Numbered from the stretch's first letter, positions 9,972 through 20,415 are shown. The stretch is DNA of 64,000 nucleotides from Pseudomonas putida (GCF_002741075.1 NZ_CP016634.1:4184001-4248000); one strand, 5' to 3'. Made by a program: numbers and translations. Notes: generated from the sequence alone by a model not told the origin.

Positions 9972-10154
9972 CCCGGACTCCTTGTGGGTGTTTTGCGTTG
10001 ATCTCACGATCAGTCAAAACCATGACGCCAAATACTGGTCGCATTATCGGTAAAAATTCCGACAGCTACTAGAGCGTTCTTCACATGCCAGCTAGTGACA
10101 CTCCATTCGTCATGATGCTCAGTCGTCCTGACCAAAGGTCACTCCCGTTGCCGC

Positions 10155-10182
10155 TGTACACGCAGCCCCCCTGCCCTATAAT
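10155..10182 (+). promoter_or_regulatory. Probable sigma-70 promoter of nadC
   Basis: A perfect TATAAT (10177-10182) lies 16 bp after TGTACA (4 of 6 match to TTGACA), 27 bp upstream of the nadC ATG. The remainder of the DUF1631-nadC gap (9972-10209) shows no gene. Confidence 0.5.
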
Positions 10183-10194
10183 CGCCGCACCTAG

Positions 10195-11058
<864 letters not shown>

Positions 11059-11074
11059 GGTTTTCTCTAGACAC

Positions 11075-11103
11075 AAAAAAACCGGCCAGTTGGCCGGTTT
11101 TTT
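11075..11103. terminator. Bidirectional rho-independent terminator between nadC and trxB
   Basis: The stem ACCGGCCA / TGGCCGGT with a 2-nt loop is flanked by an A-run on one side and a T-run on the other, so it can serve both convergent genes. Confidence 0.9.
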
Positions 11104-11142
11104 CTTGCGGGCCACGAGGGCCCGCTGGGCGCTGACGAAGCC

Positions 11143-12285
<1,143 letters not shown>

Positions 12286-12432
12286 TTATAGGCTGGCTCT
12301 ATCTGCCGACCAAACCGATAGAAAATCTTCACTCGCTTTTGTTACAGACCATTGCTCCCCTGCCGGGCAGCTTTCGTCGAAGCCTCAAACTCGGTAAGGT
12401 CAGCGCGTTTTCCCCTGATCCGGAGCGTCTCG

Positions 12433-13197
12433 ATGCAAGCCCCTGTCCTCTCTGGCCCACAGTACCTGCGCGAAGGGCTGAAACTGGTCATGAGCCCCAG
12501 CCTGCGCCTGTTCGTGCTGCTGCCGCTGACGGTCAACCTGTTGCTGTTCGGCGGGCTGATCTACTTCGCAGGGCATCAGTTCAGCCTGTGGGTCGATACC
12601 CTGATGCCGACCCTGCCGAGCTGGCTGAGCTTTCTGACCTACATCCTGTGGCCACTGTTCGTCGCCTTGGTGGTCCTCATGGTGTTCTTCACCTTCACCC
12701 TGGTGGCCAACGTCATCGCCGCGCCCTTCAATGGGTTTCTGGCCGAAAAGGTCGAGGTGGTGGTTCGCGGAGAGGATAACTTCCCCGCATTCAGTTGGGG
12801 CGAGTTAATTGCCATGGTGCCACGCACCTTTGGCCGCGAAATGCGTAAGCTCGGCTACTTTTTGCCACGTGCCATCGCCCTGTTCATCCTGTCGTTGATC
12901 CCGGTGGTCAACGTGGTGGCTGCACCGCTGTGGCTGATCTTCGGGGTGTGGATGATGGCCATCCAGTACATCGACTACCCGGCGGACAACAACAAGATGA
13001 GCTGGCAGGACATGCTCGCCTGGCTGCGCGAAAAGCGCTGGCAGTCCCTGGGCTTTGGCGGCATCACCTACCTGGCGCTGATGATTCCGCTGGTCAACGT
13101 ACTGATGATGCCCGCGGCGGTGGCGGGGGCTACGTTGTTCTGGGTGCGGGAAAAGGGTGATACCCGCGTCACGAAACCGGCCAATCAGAACGCCTGA
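12433..13197 (+). CDS. cysZ: Sulfate transporter CysZ with island-derived C-terminus
   Basis: Inner-membrane sulfate uptake protein, 254 residues, supplying sulfate for cysteine synthesis. Hydrophobic segments are seen at about 30-50 ([20 protein letters not shown]), 75-105, 145-175 and 205-235. The gene is intact but its last ~77 codons are supplied by an inserted island. From base 12964 onward the sequence is duplicated at 18811, where the original tail ends WVRERS. Here the protein ends [18 protein letters not shown], 12 residues longer. The five base differences between the copies before the tails diverge are all synonymous, so this recombinant CysZ is probably functional. Confidence 0.93.
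   Translation: MQAPVLSGPQYLREGLKLVMSPSLRLFVLLPLTVNLLLFGGLIYFAGHQFSLWVDTLMPTLPSWLSFLTYILWPLFVALVVLMVFFTFTLVANVIAAPFNGFLAEKVEVVVRGEDNFPAFSWGELIAMVPRTFGREMRKLGYFLPRAIALFILSLIPVVNVVAAPLWLIFGVWMMAIQYIDYPADNNKMSWQDMLAWLREKRWQSLGFGGITYLALMIPLVNVLMMPAAVAGATLFWVREKGDTRVTKPANQNA
12964..13152. repeat. Direct repeat of cysZ 3' end, left copy
   Basis: Pairs with 18811-18999. The first 104 bp (12964-13067) are identical in the two copies; then five substitutions occur (at 13068, 13101, 13131, 13135, 13140) before the sequences part near the stop codon. It marks the left junction of the island. The recombination crossover must lie within the identical block. Confidence 0.9.
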
Positions 13198-13695
13198 TAA
13201 CTACGTAAGCAATGCCCTTTCCCAGCCAACTGATACACAAGGCTGGTACACATGGCACTCATCGCTCAACCATTCAGGCACTCCGACTCGGGCATCTATT
13301 ATCTACGTCGCAGGGTGCCTGATGACCTCAGGAAGATCATCGGCAAAACAGAGATTCGCCGCTCGCTCAATACCCGACACCATCAGCAAGCGAAGGCTGC
13401 ATTTGCCCTGGCATATGCGGAGTCGGAGAGGTTGTTCAGTGATGCCCGCCAGGGCCACTACGTTGAGCCCTGCAAGCCAGAGACGGTAGGCCCGCCTCTA
13501 CCTACGCCTACACTGCCTGCCCTCAAAGAAAGCTCTATAAGGCTGTCGGAAGCACTCAGCCGCTACGTTCAATCCATCTCTATGTCAGGCAGGTCCGAAT
13601 ACGTACTGCGGCGGCATGCAGTGGACTACAGCCGTGCAGTCAACCGGTTCATCTCGGACATGGGGGACAAATCCATTACGGCGGTTCAGCCCTCA

Positions 13696-13703
13696 GATAT
13701 ACA
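13696..13703. repeat. Target-site duplication GATATACA, left of IS66 element
   Basis: Eight bases GATATACA abut the left inverted repeat and recur immediately after the right one at 15745-15752. Eight bp is the duplication length expected of the IS66 family. Confidence 0.95.
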
Positions 13704-13748
13704 GTAAGCGCTCCATGAACCCCACCTAACCAACGATGGGCAGAGCAC

Positions 13749-15281
13749 TCAGCTATGTATTTGAGGTGTGCAATTCCACGGCAGCAGCGCTTCGTAGTCT
13801 TCCACTGAGGCCGCATGCGGCAAGCGTTCCAGTGCGTGGCGCAGCCACGCATAGGGCTCTTGGCCGTTGGCTTTGGCCGTTTCTACCAAGCTGTAAAGTT
13901 GTGCGCTGGCAGTGGCACCTTTGGGCGTGTCACTGAACAACCAGTTCTTTCTGCCGATGACAAACGGGCGGATCGCTCGCTCGGCTGCGTTGTTGTCGAT
14001 CGGTAAGCAGCCGTGCTCGACGTAGCGTTCCAACTTGCTCCAGTTGCTGGCCAAGTAGCCGATGGCCTTGCCCAAGGCATTCTGCGTCGTGACCTGAGGT
14101 TGCGTTTTCTCTACCCAGCTTTTCAGTTGAGCCAGCAATGGCAGGCTGCGCTCCATGCGGGCAGCCTTACGATCTTCATCGCTGCCGTCCTTAAGGTCGC
14201 GCTCGATGCCATACAGCTTGTTGATCAAATTCAGGGCGATGTCTGCGCGCCCGGTTTTACCCTTGGGCTGCACTTTCTGCGCTTCGACGAACTTGCGGCG
14301 TGCGTGCGCCCAACAGCCCAATCGCTCCACGCCGTCCTGCGCGGCCAGCGCGTTGTAACCGGCGTAGTCGTCGGTCATGACATAGCCGCGATAGCCATCC
14401 AACAGGCGCGTCGGCACCTCCTGCGCTCGGCTAGTGGCGTAGTCGAAAAGGATCACCGGGCGATCAGGTGGGCCGCCGGTTTGTACCCACATCCAGGATT
14501 GGCTGCTGAGCTCACGACCCGGCTCTTTCAACACCTGCACACGTGTTTCGTCACAGTGGATGATCCGACTGCTCAACAGGCTTTCGCGCATCAGATTCAG
14601 CAGCGGTTGGAAGTGCTCGCTGCATTGAATCACCCAGCGTGCCAAGGTTTGGCGCGAGATATCGATACCGTGGCGCCCCAACACTTTTTCGAAGCGATGA
14701 AGCGGCAAGCTGTCTACGTATTTGGTGGTGAGCAGCATGGCCAGCACACTCGGGCTAGCCATGCTCTTCTCGATCACCTGGGCAGGCTTGTCCGCCGTTA
14801 CGGGCGCTGACTCGCAGTTGCGGCAGCCATACACCTTGCGAACATGTTTGATGACGCGAATCTGCATCGGGACGATTTCAAGCTGTTCGCTGACCTCTTC
14901 ACCGATGGCATGTTTGCGGCAGCCACAAGCGCACGTCAGCTCATGCTCGGGCAGTTCGTGGACAACCTCGATACGCGGTAAATCAGCCGGCAGAGGTTTG
15001 CGTTTACCACGGCGCTTGGTCGGTGCAACGACTTCTTCATCGCCAGCCTCATCCAAGGGTTCTGCCAGGCTTTCCGCTTCGTCGAAGAGCGGCAACTGTG
15101 GCGTCGCCGCATCGCTTGTCTGCTCGGTCTTGCGCCCGAACAGGCGCTGGCGCAACAGCGCAACTTCCTCTTCGAGATGAACGATCTTGCCCTTGTCGGA
15201 CGCGCGCTCGTTGATCATCTGCTCAAGCAGTTGCTTGAGCAGAACAGGATCGTCAGGGAGGTCTTCGGGCATGGAAATCAT
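13749..15281 (-). CDS. tnpC: IS66-family transposase TnpC
   Basis: 510-residue DDE transposase. The N-terminal leucine-rich coiled region (residues 12-55, [20 protein letters not shown]) is followed by a zinc-finger-like [13 protein letters not shown] and [10 protein letters not shown]. The catalytic core contains [24 protein letters not shown] and the C-terminal [19 protein letters not shown]. It is full length and apparently intact. The start is not certain: [12 protein letters not shown] three codons further in is also possible, as neither has a clear ribosome site. Confidence 0.93.
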   Translation of the reverse strand: MISMPEDLPDDPVLLKQLLEQMINERASDKGKIVHLEEEVALLRQRLFGRKTEQTSDAATPQLPLFDEAESLAEPLDEAGDEEVVAPTKRRGKRKPLPADLPRIEVVHELPEHELTCACGCRKHAIGEEVSEQLEIVPMQIRVIKHVRKVYGCRNCESAPVTADKPAQVIEKSMASPSVLAMLLTTKYVDSLPLHRFEKVLGRHGIDISRQTLARWVIQCSEHFQPLLNLMRESLLSSRIIHCDETRVQVLKEPGRELSSQSWMWVQTGGPPDRPVILFDYATSRAQEVPTRLLDGYRGYVMTDDYAGYNALAAQDGVERLGCWAHARRKFVEAQKVQPKGKTGRADIALNLINKLYGIERDLKDGSDEDRKAARMERSLPLLAQLKSWVEKTQPQVTTQNALGKAIGYLASNWSKLERYVEHGCLPIDNNAAERAIRPFVIGRKNWLFSDTPKGATASAQLYSLVETAKANGQEPYAWLRHALERLPHAASVEDYEALLPWNCTPQIHS

Positions 15282-15299
15282 GCCGCGGATTATACCGAA

Positions 15300-15659
15300 T
15301 CAGGCGACGTATCGAGGCGTCAAAACCTGATGCGGACGGTTGCGCCAGAGGTCGAAGCCGTCGAGTAGCCAGTTCAGTTCCTGAACGGTCAGTACGATGG
15401 CCACGTCAGTCGGATCGGGTGAGGTTTTGAACCGTTCGGAGTCCAGGCGTTTGAGCCAGAGGCAGAAGCCGTTGCGTTCCCAGTACAAGATCTTCACGCG
15501 GTTGCGCGGCTTGTTGAGAAAGACGAAAAGCACCGGGTCGAACACTGCCACTTTGATATCGAGTTCGACCAGCGCAGCCAGGCCATCGATGGACTTTCGG
15601 AAGTCGACGGGCTTGGGGTAGAGGTACACTTTTTCGACTTTGGCGTCGGGTCGCATCAT
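15300..15659 (-). CDS. tnpB: IS66-family accessory protein TnpB
   Basis: About 119 residues, matching IS66 Orf2/TnpB: KVYLYPKPVDFRKSIDGLAALVE, then VFLNKPRNRVKILYWERNGF and LDSERFKTSP. It is required with TnpC for transposition in characterised members, by an unknown mechanism. It lies 18 bp upstream of tnpC in the same operon. The start is taken at MMRPDAKVEK as in relatives; the open frame extends 11 codons further upstream into the region next to the terminal repeat. Confidence 0.9.
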   Translation of the reverse strand: MMRPDAKVEKVYLYPKPVDFRKSIDGLAALVELDIKVAVFDPVLFVFLNKPRNRVKILYWERNGFCLWLKRLDSERFKTSPDPTDVAIVLTVQELNWLLDGFDLWRNRPHQVLTPRYVA

Positions 15660-15744
15660 GGTCGGCGAACTCCAGAAAGAAATCGGGAGCACAGCATCGG
15701 GGATTAGGTAAGCGCTTTGAATGTGGGGTTCATGGAGCGCTTAC

Positions 15745-15752
15745 GATATACA
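15745..15752. repeat. Target-site duplication GATATACA, right of IS66 element
   Basis: Second copy of the 8-bp duplication; see 13696-13703. Confidence 0.95.
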
Positions 15753-16294
15753 TGCGTTCGCTGCCAACTTGATTCAGCCAAGTGATGACAAAGTTAAGCC
15801 TCTGGCTACCTCATCAACTCGCTTGCTGCTGGCGCGACTGTCCTCGGTGATGGCGTTTACCGTCGATTCCGGTCTGCTTGAAACGAGAACCCCGTCACCG
15901 CATCACGAATTCACAAGCGTCTCGGATCAGGCAAACCGAAACGCCGCTTGGACGATAACAGGGGGTACAGCTGGTGCGAGTTGGTCACCCTATTCAGCAG
16001 CTCCGAGTTTCAACGGCTTAGAACAGCCAAAGGCCATCCGGGCAATGCCGTATTCTGGATATCATTGTTAGCCGCATATACAGGAGGCCGACGTGAGGAG
16101 CTGGCTCAGCTATACGTTGAGGACATCCATCAGCACGAAGGAAGCGCGTGGTTCATCCGGATCATTGACGACCGACCCGACAAGTCTGTTAAGACAACTA
16201 CATCTGGTAACACAATCTCATCAACTATTTTACAACCTGAAACACCCATAACGACTTATGTCCTCCGTGTCACGAATACAACAAGCGCATACAA

Positions 16295-16324
16295 AAAAGG
16301 GGATCCGTTACATGATCCCCTTTT
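16295..16324 (-). terminator. Rho-independent terminator of the restriction-modification operon
   Basis: AAAAGGGGATC pairs with GATCCCCTTTT around an 8-nt loop. Read leftward it ends in a run of six T, 30 bp after the endonuclease stop codon. The stretch 16210-16294 to its left is A+T-rich and shows no recognisable gene. Confidence 0.88.
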
Positions 16325-16353
16325 AAAGTCTATGCTACATTATGCCCTGACAG

Positions 16354-17004
16354 CTATTCACCTTCTGCTTTGATGAATTGTGTCGAAAGGCTTGGAGCTC
16401 GCTCACGCAGATAAGTCGCAGCGTCATCAGCAATATCTGATGCGCTCTCAGGTCGTTCAGCAAGATTCATTGCCCATGACCGCCCAGGGTGTAAAACATC
16501 CCAACGAGGTCGCATCCCCGCATGTCGCCCTTTCCCTGGGTTGTGATTACCAAAACCATCAATCAGGGAGTTCCAGACCGGGGTGAACCTTGCGATGATC
16601 AAAGACTCACCCAAAGGAATCCAGATATCGTCCACCACTAAAAACCGACAGTGGAAATCCTCAATATTCAGATTCTCAGCAGCGCGAATACTATCGGCAT
16701 GCTCTTTCAACCGCTTATGCAGAACCTTACCAGGCGATGTGCCTAAGTCGCCGCCCATACGAGCACCTGCCGGAACAGCTTTACCAACGTAAATCGGCAG
16801 CATGAACTGGCCACTTTTGTTCAATGATGCTAGCCGTGAATAAGCTGGAAAATCTCCAGTGTAGTAAATCGCATAGACGCCTGCCCCCTCAAATACAGGA
16901 AGCGCGCCGAGCGGGTGAACTTCCTTTGAGAGCAGTGCTTCAGCAACGCTGGCACCAAGGTTTTTCTTATCCAATGGATTAAATGGAACGACTTTACCCG
17001 TCAT
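16354..17004 (-). CDS. Eco29kI-like GIY-YIG type II restriction endonuclease
   Basis: 216-residue protein matching the Eco29kI family, small homodimeric restriction enzymes built on the GIY-YIG fold. Visible landmarks are GVYAIYY (42-48) and IYVGK (71-75) forming the GIY-YIG core, then R98 and H102 in LHKRLKEHADS, E133 in PLGESLI and N145 in PVWNSL. The spacing resembles the catalytic set known for Eco29kI. Family members I recall cut CCGCGG; that specificity is inferred, not shown. The ATG overlaps the methyltransferase stop by 4 nt, so expression of the nuclease is coupled to its protecting enzyme and comes last in the operon. Confidence 0.85.
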   Translation of the reverse strand: MTGKVVPFNPLDKKNLGASVAEALLSKEVHPLGALPVFEGAGVYAIYYTGDFPAYSRLASLNKSGQFMLPIYVGKAVPAGARMGGDLGTSPGKVLHKRLKEHADSIRAAENLNIEDFHCRFLVVDDIWIPLGESLIIARFTPVWNSLIDGFGNHNPGKGRHAGMRPRWDVLHPGRSWAMNLAERPESASDIADDAATYLRERAPSLSTQFIKAEGE

Positions 17005-18212
17005 GCGACATTCACCACCTTCTTGGCAGTTTTCTGAATACGGAGGATTTCAGCAACTGCCAACTTTTCTGCAACACTCGATGCAACTTGCTGTGCTAGC
17101 AGTACCGGTACAGCATTGCCGAGCTGCCGCATGGTCTCAGACCAACTCCCGTGGAACCTGAAACCGTCAGGGAAGGTTTGAATACGCGCGCTTTCACGCA
17201 CAGTGAAGTAACGCACTTCGCCATTTTCCTTAACCAACATGTTCTCACCACCTGGAACACCATGATCTCCTGCCTTCAAGGTTTTGGCTGGAAGGTCCAA
17301 GGGACTGCCGGTGTGACCAGGGTATGAACGAGCACCACCTTGAAATGTGTGGTTTGGGACCTTCAATGCTGCACGGGTTTCAGGGTCAGGAAGATCAGCA
17401 ATGGCATCACGAACCGTTCTCCATGGTAGTTTATCCATCGGAAGAAGGCCGTTTCTCAATTTACAAACACGTGACCAAAGCTTCGCTGGAACCTCCGGCA
17501 TTTCTAAACCATGTCGAGCCCAATACTCACCGGTAACCCATTGCGAGTGCAGCAAGGCATCATAGCTATGAGTTTCCTCTGGAAACGACCATTCAACCCC
17601 AAGATCGTCCCTAAAGCCGACAATGAAAACCCGCTCCCGCTTCTGTGGCACACCGTAATCGGCAGCGTTCACGAGTGTGGGCACCACATTGTAGGTATGA
17701 CCTCTCCCCTTACGCTTACCCGAGGTGCGCTCGGCTTGCAGTCGCATCAGGTGGTCATGCCAGCCTTCATCCTTCCGGCGTGGCAACTCGGGAAATTCCA
17801 GTTGAAGCAAGATGTACTGGTAATAATTGGCGAAGGCCGCTCGCGTTAACCCCTTCACGTTTTCGATGATAAATGCCTTCGGCTTGAGGGTTCGGATGAT
17901 CTCCACCGTTGCTGGGAACATGTCACGCCGATCATCGTATGCCCCATGCTTACCCCCGATTGAGAAGGGTTGGCAAGGAGGTCCACCTGCAAGTAGGTCA
18001 ATACCTTCAGGAATGCTGCTCCAATCGAATCCGCGAACGTCACCTTCGTGCAGGCTCCAATGCTGCACCAATGGGTAACCACGCTTTTTATTCTCGCGAA
18101 CCGTGTCGCACGCCCATTTATCCCACTCGACGACCGCCAGGTGTGAAAAACCTGCTATTTCACAGCCCATAGCAAGCCCACCAGCCCCCGCGAATAGCTC
18201 AACGGATTTCAT
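17001..18212 (-). CDS. DNA (cytosine-5) methyltransferase of type II R-M system
   Basis: 403-residue C5-cytosine methyltransferase using S-adenosylmethionine. Motif I is ELFAGAGGLAMGCE near the N-terminus. Motif IV is GGPPCQPFS with nucleophile C80, followed by motif VI ENVKG, motif VIII QKRERVFIVG and motif X RQLGNAVPVLLA at the end. The variable region between VIII and X (about 215-345) should carry the target-recognition domain. It overlaps vsr upstream and the endonuclease downstream, each by ATGA. It presumably protects the host at the sites cut by the partner endonuclease. Confidence 0.95.
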   Translation of the reverse strand: MKSVELFAGAGGLAMGCEIAGFSHLAVVEWDKWACDTVRENKKRGYPLVQHWSLHEGDVRGFDWSSIPEGIDLLAGGPPCQPFSIGGKHGAYDDRRDMFPATVEIIRTLKPKAFIIENVKGLTRAAFANYYQYILLQLEFPELPRRKDEGWHDHLMRLQAERTSGKRKGRGHTYNVVPTLVNAADYGVPQKRERVFIVGFRDDLGVEWSFPEETHSYDALLHSQWVTGEYWARHGLEMPEVPAKLWSRVCKLRNGLLPMDKLPWRTVRDAIADLPDPETRAALKVPNHTFQGGARSYPGHTGSPLDLPAKTLKAGDHGVPGGENMLVKENGEVRYFTVRESARIQTFPDGFRFHGSWSETMRQLGNAVPVLLAQQVASSVAEKLAVAEILRIQKTAKKVVNVA

Positions 18213-18655
18213 TGCGTGTTCCCCCGGCCCAGGAAGCCATTCAGTTTTTTCTCTAGTAAATTCAAATCTTTAAGCTCACATTCCCAGATCACCAAGGCAT
18301 CCCATCCTTGAGACTGTAGCTGAAGCAGCTTGCGCGCATCGCGCTCCCTGTTCCCGTCCAGCTTCGGCCCCCAGAATTCCAACCGTGATTTGGGCAACCT
18401 TGCGAGTGGACAGCATTCGTGACGATGCCAAAAGCACCCGTGAACGAAGATAGCTTTCTTCATACCTCTGAAAACGATGTCCGGACTGCCGGGCAAACCA
18501 CGGTCGTGAAGCCGATAGCGATAGCCCAGCGAGAAAAGCAATCGACGCACCAGCATTTCCGGCCTAGTGTCCTTTGCCTTCACACGTGCCATCCGGATGC
18601 TTCGTTCAGAGGGGGTCAGCGTGTCCACGAATCTTATCAGCCATGCAGGATTCAT
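18209..18655 (-). CDS. vsr: Very-short-patch mismatch repair endonuclease Vsr
   Basis: 148-residue Vsr family enzyme. It nicks 5' of T in T:G mismatches produced when 5-methylcytosine deaminates, protecting the methylated sites from C-to-T mutation. Signature segments are MARVKAKDTRPEMLVRRLL, GSPDIVFRGMKKAIFVHGCF with WHRHEC, and the terminal LVIWECEL. It is the first gene of the operon and overlaps the methyltransferase start by 4 nt. Pairing with a C5-methyltransferase fits its role exactly. Confidence 0.93.
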   Translation of the reverse strand: MNPAWLIRFVDTLTPSERSIRMARVKAKDTRPEMLVRRLLFSLGYRYRLHDRGLPGSPDIVFRGMKKAIFVHGCFWHRHECCPLARLPKSRLEFWGPKLDGNRERDARKLLQLQSQGWDALVIWECELKDLNLLEKKLNGFLGRGNTQ

Positions 18656-18810
18656 TCATTACCCAAAGCCCTAAGCGGCGATCCGGTTGTGCCTAGGCTC
18701 TCCATTAGGACGGGCTTTCACGCCCACCATAACACTGGTACATTTCCTGCTCACTCCCTTGGGAAGGGGCGTTGATTTACGGGGTTTGCAGCCGATGTAG
18801 GCGGATTTAT

Positions 18811-18999
18811 CAGTACATCGACTACCCGGCGGACAACAACAAGATGAGCTGGCAGGACATGCTCGCCTGGCTGCGCGAAAAGCGCTGGCAGTCCCTGGGC
18901 TTTGGCGGCATCACTTACCTGGCGCTGATGATTCCGCTGGTCAACGTGCTGATGATGCCCGCGGCGGTGGCGGGGGCGACGCTGTTTTGGGTGCGTGAG
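18811..18999. repeat. Direct repeat of cysZ 3' end, right copy
   Basis: Original chromosomal end of cysZ, displaced by the island; identical for its first 104 bp to 12964-13067. The 155 bp between vsr and this repeat (18656-18810) hold no gene and form the right end of the island. Confidence 0.9.
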
Positions 19000-19008
19000 C
19001 GTAGCTGA
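18811..19008 (+). pseudogene. Displaced 3' fragment of cysZ
   Basis: Reads in frame from [16 protein letters not shown] to WVRERS and a stop at 19006-19008, corresponding to the last 65 residues of the ancestral CysZ. It has no start or promoter of its own that belongs to cysZ, although the frame is open back to an ATG at 18772 in island sequence. It is the relic left when the island replaced the gene's end. Confidence 0.9.
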
Positions 19009-19032
19009 TATCGCTGGGGGGCTTTGCGCCCC

Positions 19033-19093
19033 CTCGCGGGTAAACCCACTCCCACACGGGTCACCGCCAGCCCTGTGTGGGGTTTACCCGCGA
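19033..19093. repeat. REP-like palindrome (CGCGGGTAAACCC type)
   Basis: TCGCGGGTAAACCC at 19033 is answered by GGGTTTACCCGCGA-type sequence ending at 19093, with CCACAC / GTGTGG inside. It lies between the cysZ relic and the convergent chemoreceptor-like gene and may also act as a transcription stop. Confidence 0.75.
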
Positions 19094-19098
19094 ATTGA

Positions 19099-20415
19099 TC
19101 ACTGATTCAACTGGCTGGAAAACTGCCCCACCGCATCCACCACCCTCTTCGCTCCGTCCTGGATCTCGACGATCACGCTGCCGGTTTCGGCAGCCAGGGT
19201 AAGGCCCTGCTCGGCCTGGCGCTTGCTGGTGTCGATGATGTCCACCGCCGCCTGGGCCAGTTGTTCGTTCTGCTGCACCACCTTGGCGATCTCATCGGTG
19301 GCGGTGCTGGTGCGTGAGGCGAGCTGACGCACTTCATCGGCGACCACGGCAAACCCTCGCCCCTGCTCACCCGCACGCGCCGCCTCGATGGCAGCGTTGA
19401 GCGCCAGCAGGTTGGTCTGCCCGGCAATATCACTGATGGTCTTGATGATCGAGCCGATCACCCGGGACTGGGTGTCCAGCGCCTGGATGCCCTGGGCGGC
19501 ATCCTGCATGGAGCCCTCCAGGCCGCGCATGACATTGACGGTCTGGGTGACCACCTCAGTGGCCTTGCGCGCGCTGGCGTCGGTGCCCAGCGATGTGTTG
19601 TAGGCGATGTCCGCGGCCTGGGCCACGGCTATTTCCTGGTTGACCTGGTCAGTAATCACGGTGGCGAACTTGACCACTTTGTAGAGCACGTCATGGGCAT
19701 CGATGATCGGGTTGTAGGAAGCCTCCAGCCACACGGTCCGACCATGGGCATCGATACGCTTGAAGCGATCGGCGACGAATTCGCCCCGGCGCAGCTTGTC
19801 CCAGAACGCCTGGTAAGCCGCCGAGTTGGCCTCTTCCGGTTCACAGAACATGCGGTGGGATTTGCCGCGCACCTGCTCCAGGGTGTAACCCATCGCATTG
19901 AGGAAGCGGTCGTTGGCGGTGATCACTTCGCCTTGCAGGTTGAACTCGATCAAGGCAGTGGAGCGCATCAGGGCCTTGATCAGGCTCTCATGCTCGCGGG
20001 AGGACTCGATGGTGCGGGTCAGGTCGCTCGAATGCATGCTGAAATGCCTGATCCGCCCGTCGCAGCTCTTGACCGGTTGCAAGATCGAACGCAGCCAAGC
20101 TTCCTCGCCGTTGCCACGTAGCAGGCGGAACGCGCCGTTAAGGTGTTCACCCCGGGTGATGGCGTTTTTCATGCGGTGGTAGAAATCCAGCTCCTTCACA
20201 TGAGGCGGCACGAGTTCCTCAATGTTGCGCCCGATCAACTGCCCGGCGCTGTAGAGCATCTCCTTTTCGAAGTTGCTGTTGACCGACTCGATGCGCCCGT
20301 GGGGGTCGAGCTGAAGCACCAACATCTCGCTGTCCAGGCTGCTTTTGACCTGTTCGATGGACATCAGGTCCTCGCGTAGCTGTTGGATTTCTTTCTTGAG
20401 TTTGCTGTTGAACAT
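19099..20415 (-). CDS. Soluble PAS-PAS methyl-accepting chemotaxis-like protein (BdlA-type architecture)
   Basis: 438 residues without membrane segments. Two PAS domains (about 30-135 and 150-255; the second contains NGYTLEQV-like [21 protein letters not shown]) precede a signalling hairpin with [20 protein letters not shown]. There is no HAMP domain. This matches the architecture of P. aeruginosa BdlA, which links chemosensory-type signals to biofilm dispersal, and of PAS aerotaxis transducers lacking membrane anchors. No heme- or FAD-binding residue can be asserted. The start [10 protein letters not shown] has GGGAGAG just upstream. Its role here is inferred only from domain order. Confidence 0.88.
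   Translation of the reverse strand: MFNSKLKKEIQQLREDLMSIEQVKSSLDSEMLVLQLDPHGRIESVNSNFEKEMLYSAGQLIGRNIEELVPPHVKELDFYHRMKNAITRGEHLNGAFRLLRGNGEEAWLRSILQPVKSCDGRIRHFSMHSSDLTRTIESSREHESLIKALMRSTALIEFNLQGEVITANDRFLNAMGYTLEQVRGKSHRMFCEPEEANSAAYQAFWDKLRRGEFVADRFKRIDAHGRTVWLEASYNPIIDAHDVLYKVVKFATVITDQVNQEIAVAQAADIAYNTSLGTDASARKATEVVTQTVNVMRGLEGSMQDAAQGIQALDTQSRVIGSIIKTISDIAGQTNLLALNAAIEAARAGEQGRGFAVVADEVRQLASRTSTATDEIAKVVQQNEQLAQAAVDIIDTSKRQAEQGLTLAAETGSVIVEIQDGAKRVVDAVGQFSSQLNQ

Larger units (their letters stand above)
13704..15744. mobile_element. IS66-family insertion sequence (2,041 bp, tnpB-tnpC only)
   Basis: Both ends carry the same 22-bp terminal inverted repeat with no mismatch: 13704-13725 begins GTAAGCGCTCC, and 15723-15744 is its reverse complement. 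It is flanked by the 8-bp duplication GATATACA. It encodes TnpC and TnpB, both leftward; only about 60 bp separates the tnpB start from the right end, so there is no room for the tnpA gene found in many IS66 members. The perfect ends and duplication suggest a recent insertion. Removing it rejoins the integrase frame exactly. Confidence 0.95.
13252..16209 (+). pseudogene. Tyrosine recombinase (integrase), broken by IS, frameshift and C-terminal loss
   Basis: The 5' part (13252-13703) encodes an N-terminal domain starting MALIAQPFRHSDSGIYYLRR and a SAM-like core-binding segment (LSEALSRYVQSISMSGRSEY). The IS66 element interrupts codon ..DI(H). After the IS, reading resumes as HAFAANLIQPSDDKVKPLA, then shifts frame near 15880-15883, best explained by loss of one A in GAAAACGAG. 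It continues as NENPVTASRIHKRLGSGKPK and DDNRGYSWCELVTLFSSSEF, with the first catalytic box AAYTGGRREELAQL. Coding similarity stops near 16209 after DDRPDKSVKTTTS, so the remaining catalytic His/Arg and the Tyr nucleophile are absent. Three independent lesions make it non-functional. Confidence 0.88.
12964..18810. mobile_element. 5.8-kb genomic island integrated into the 3' end of cysZ
   Basis: The segment between the two cysZ-tail repeats is 5,847 bp. In order it carries a tyrosine-recombinase pseudogene, an IS66-family element inside that gene, and a leftward vsr-methyltransferase-endonuclease operon. Several parts are visibly richer in A+T than the flanking core genes. Target choice (3' end of a coding gene, restored by an island-borne replacement tail), an integrase next to the junction and defence cargo are the classic marks of an integrative element. 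The integrase damage suggests the island can no longer excise by itself. Exact ends within the 104-bp identical block cannot be fixed. Confidence 0.88.

Noticed and set aside
12964..13067. Simple tandem duplication as explanation for the cysZ repeats
   Set aside because: The copies differ by synonymous changes beyond the 104-bp block and are separated by integrase and restriction genes, which fits site-specific integration.
16210..16294. Possible continuation of the integrase
   Set aside because: No tyrosine-recombinase box follows in any frame; the A+T-rich stretch ends at a terminator for the opposite strand.
15948..16373. A stand-alone 141-residue integrase
   Set aside because: Its first two thirds are the out-of-frame continuation of the broken recombinase and its end is unrelated sequence; no catalytic C-terminus.
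18772..19008. A separate 78-residue gene downstream of vsr
   Set aside because: Everything after its first 13 codons is the displaced tail of cysZ, so it is a relic rather than a gene.
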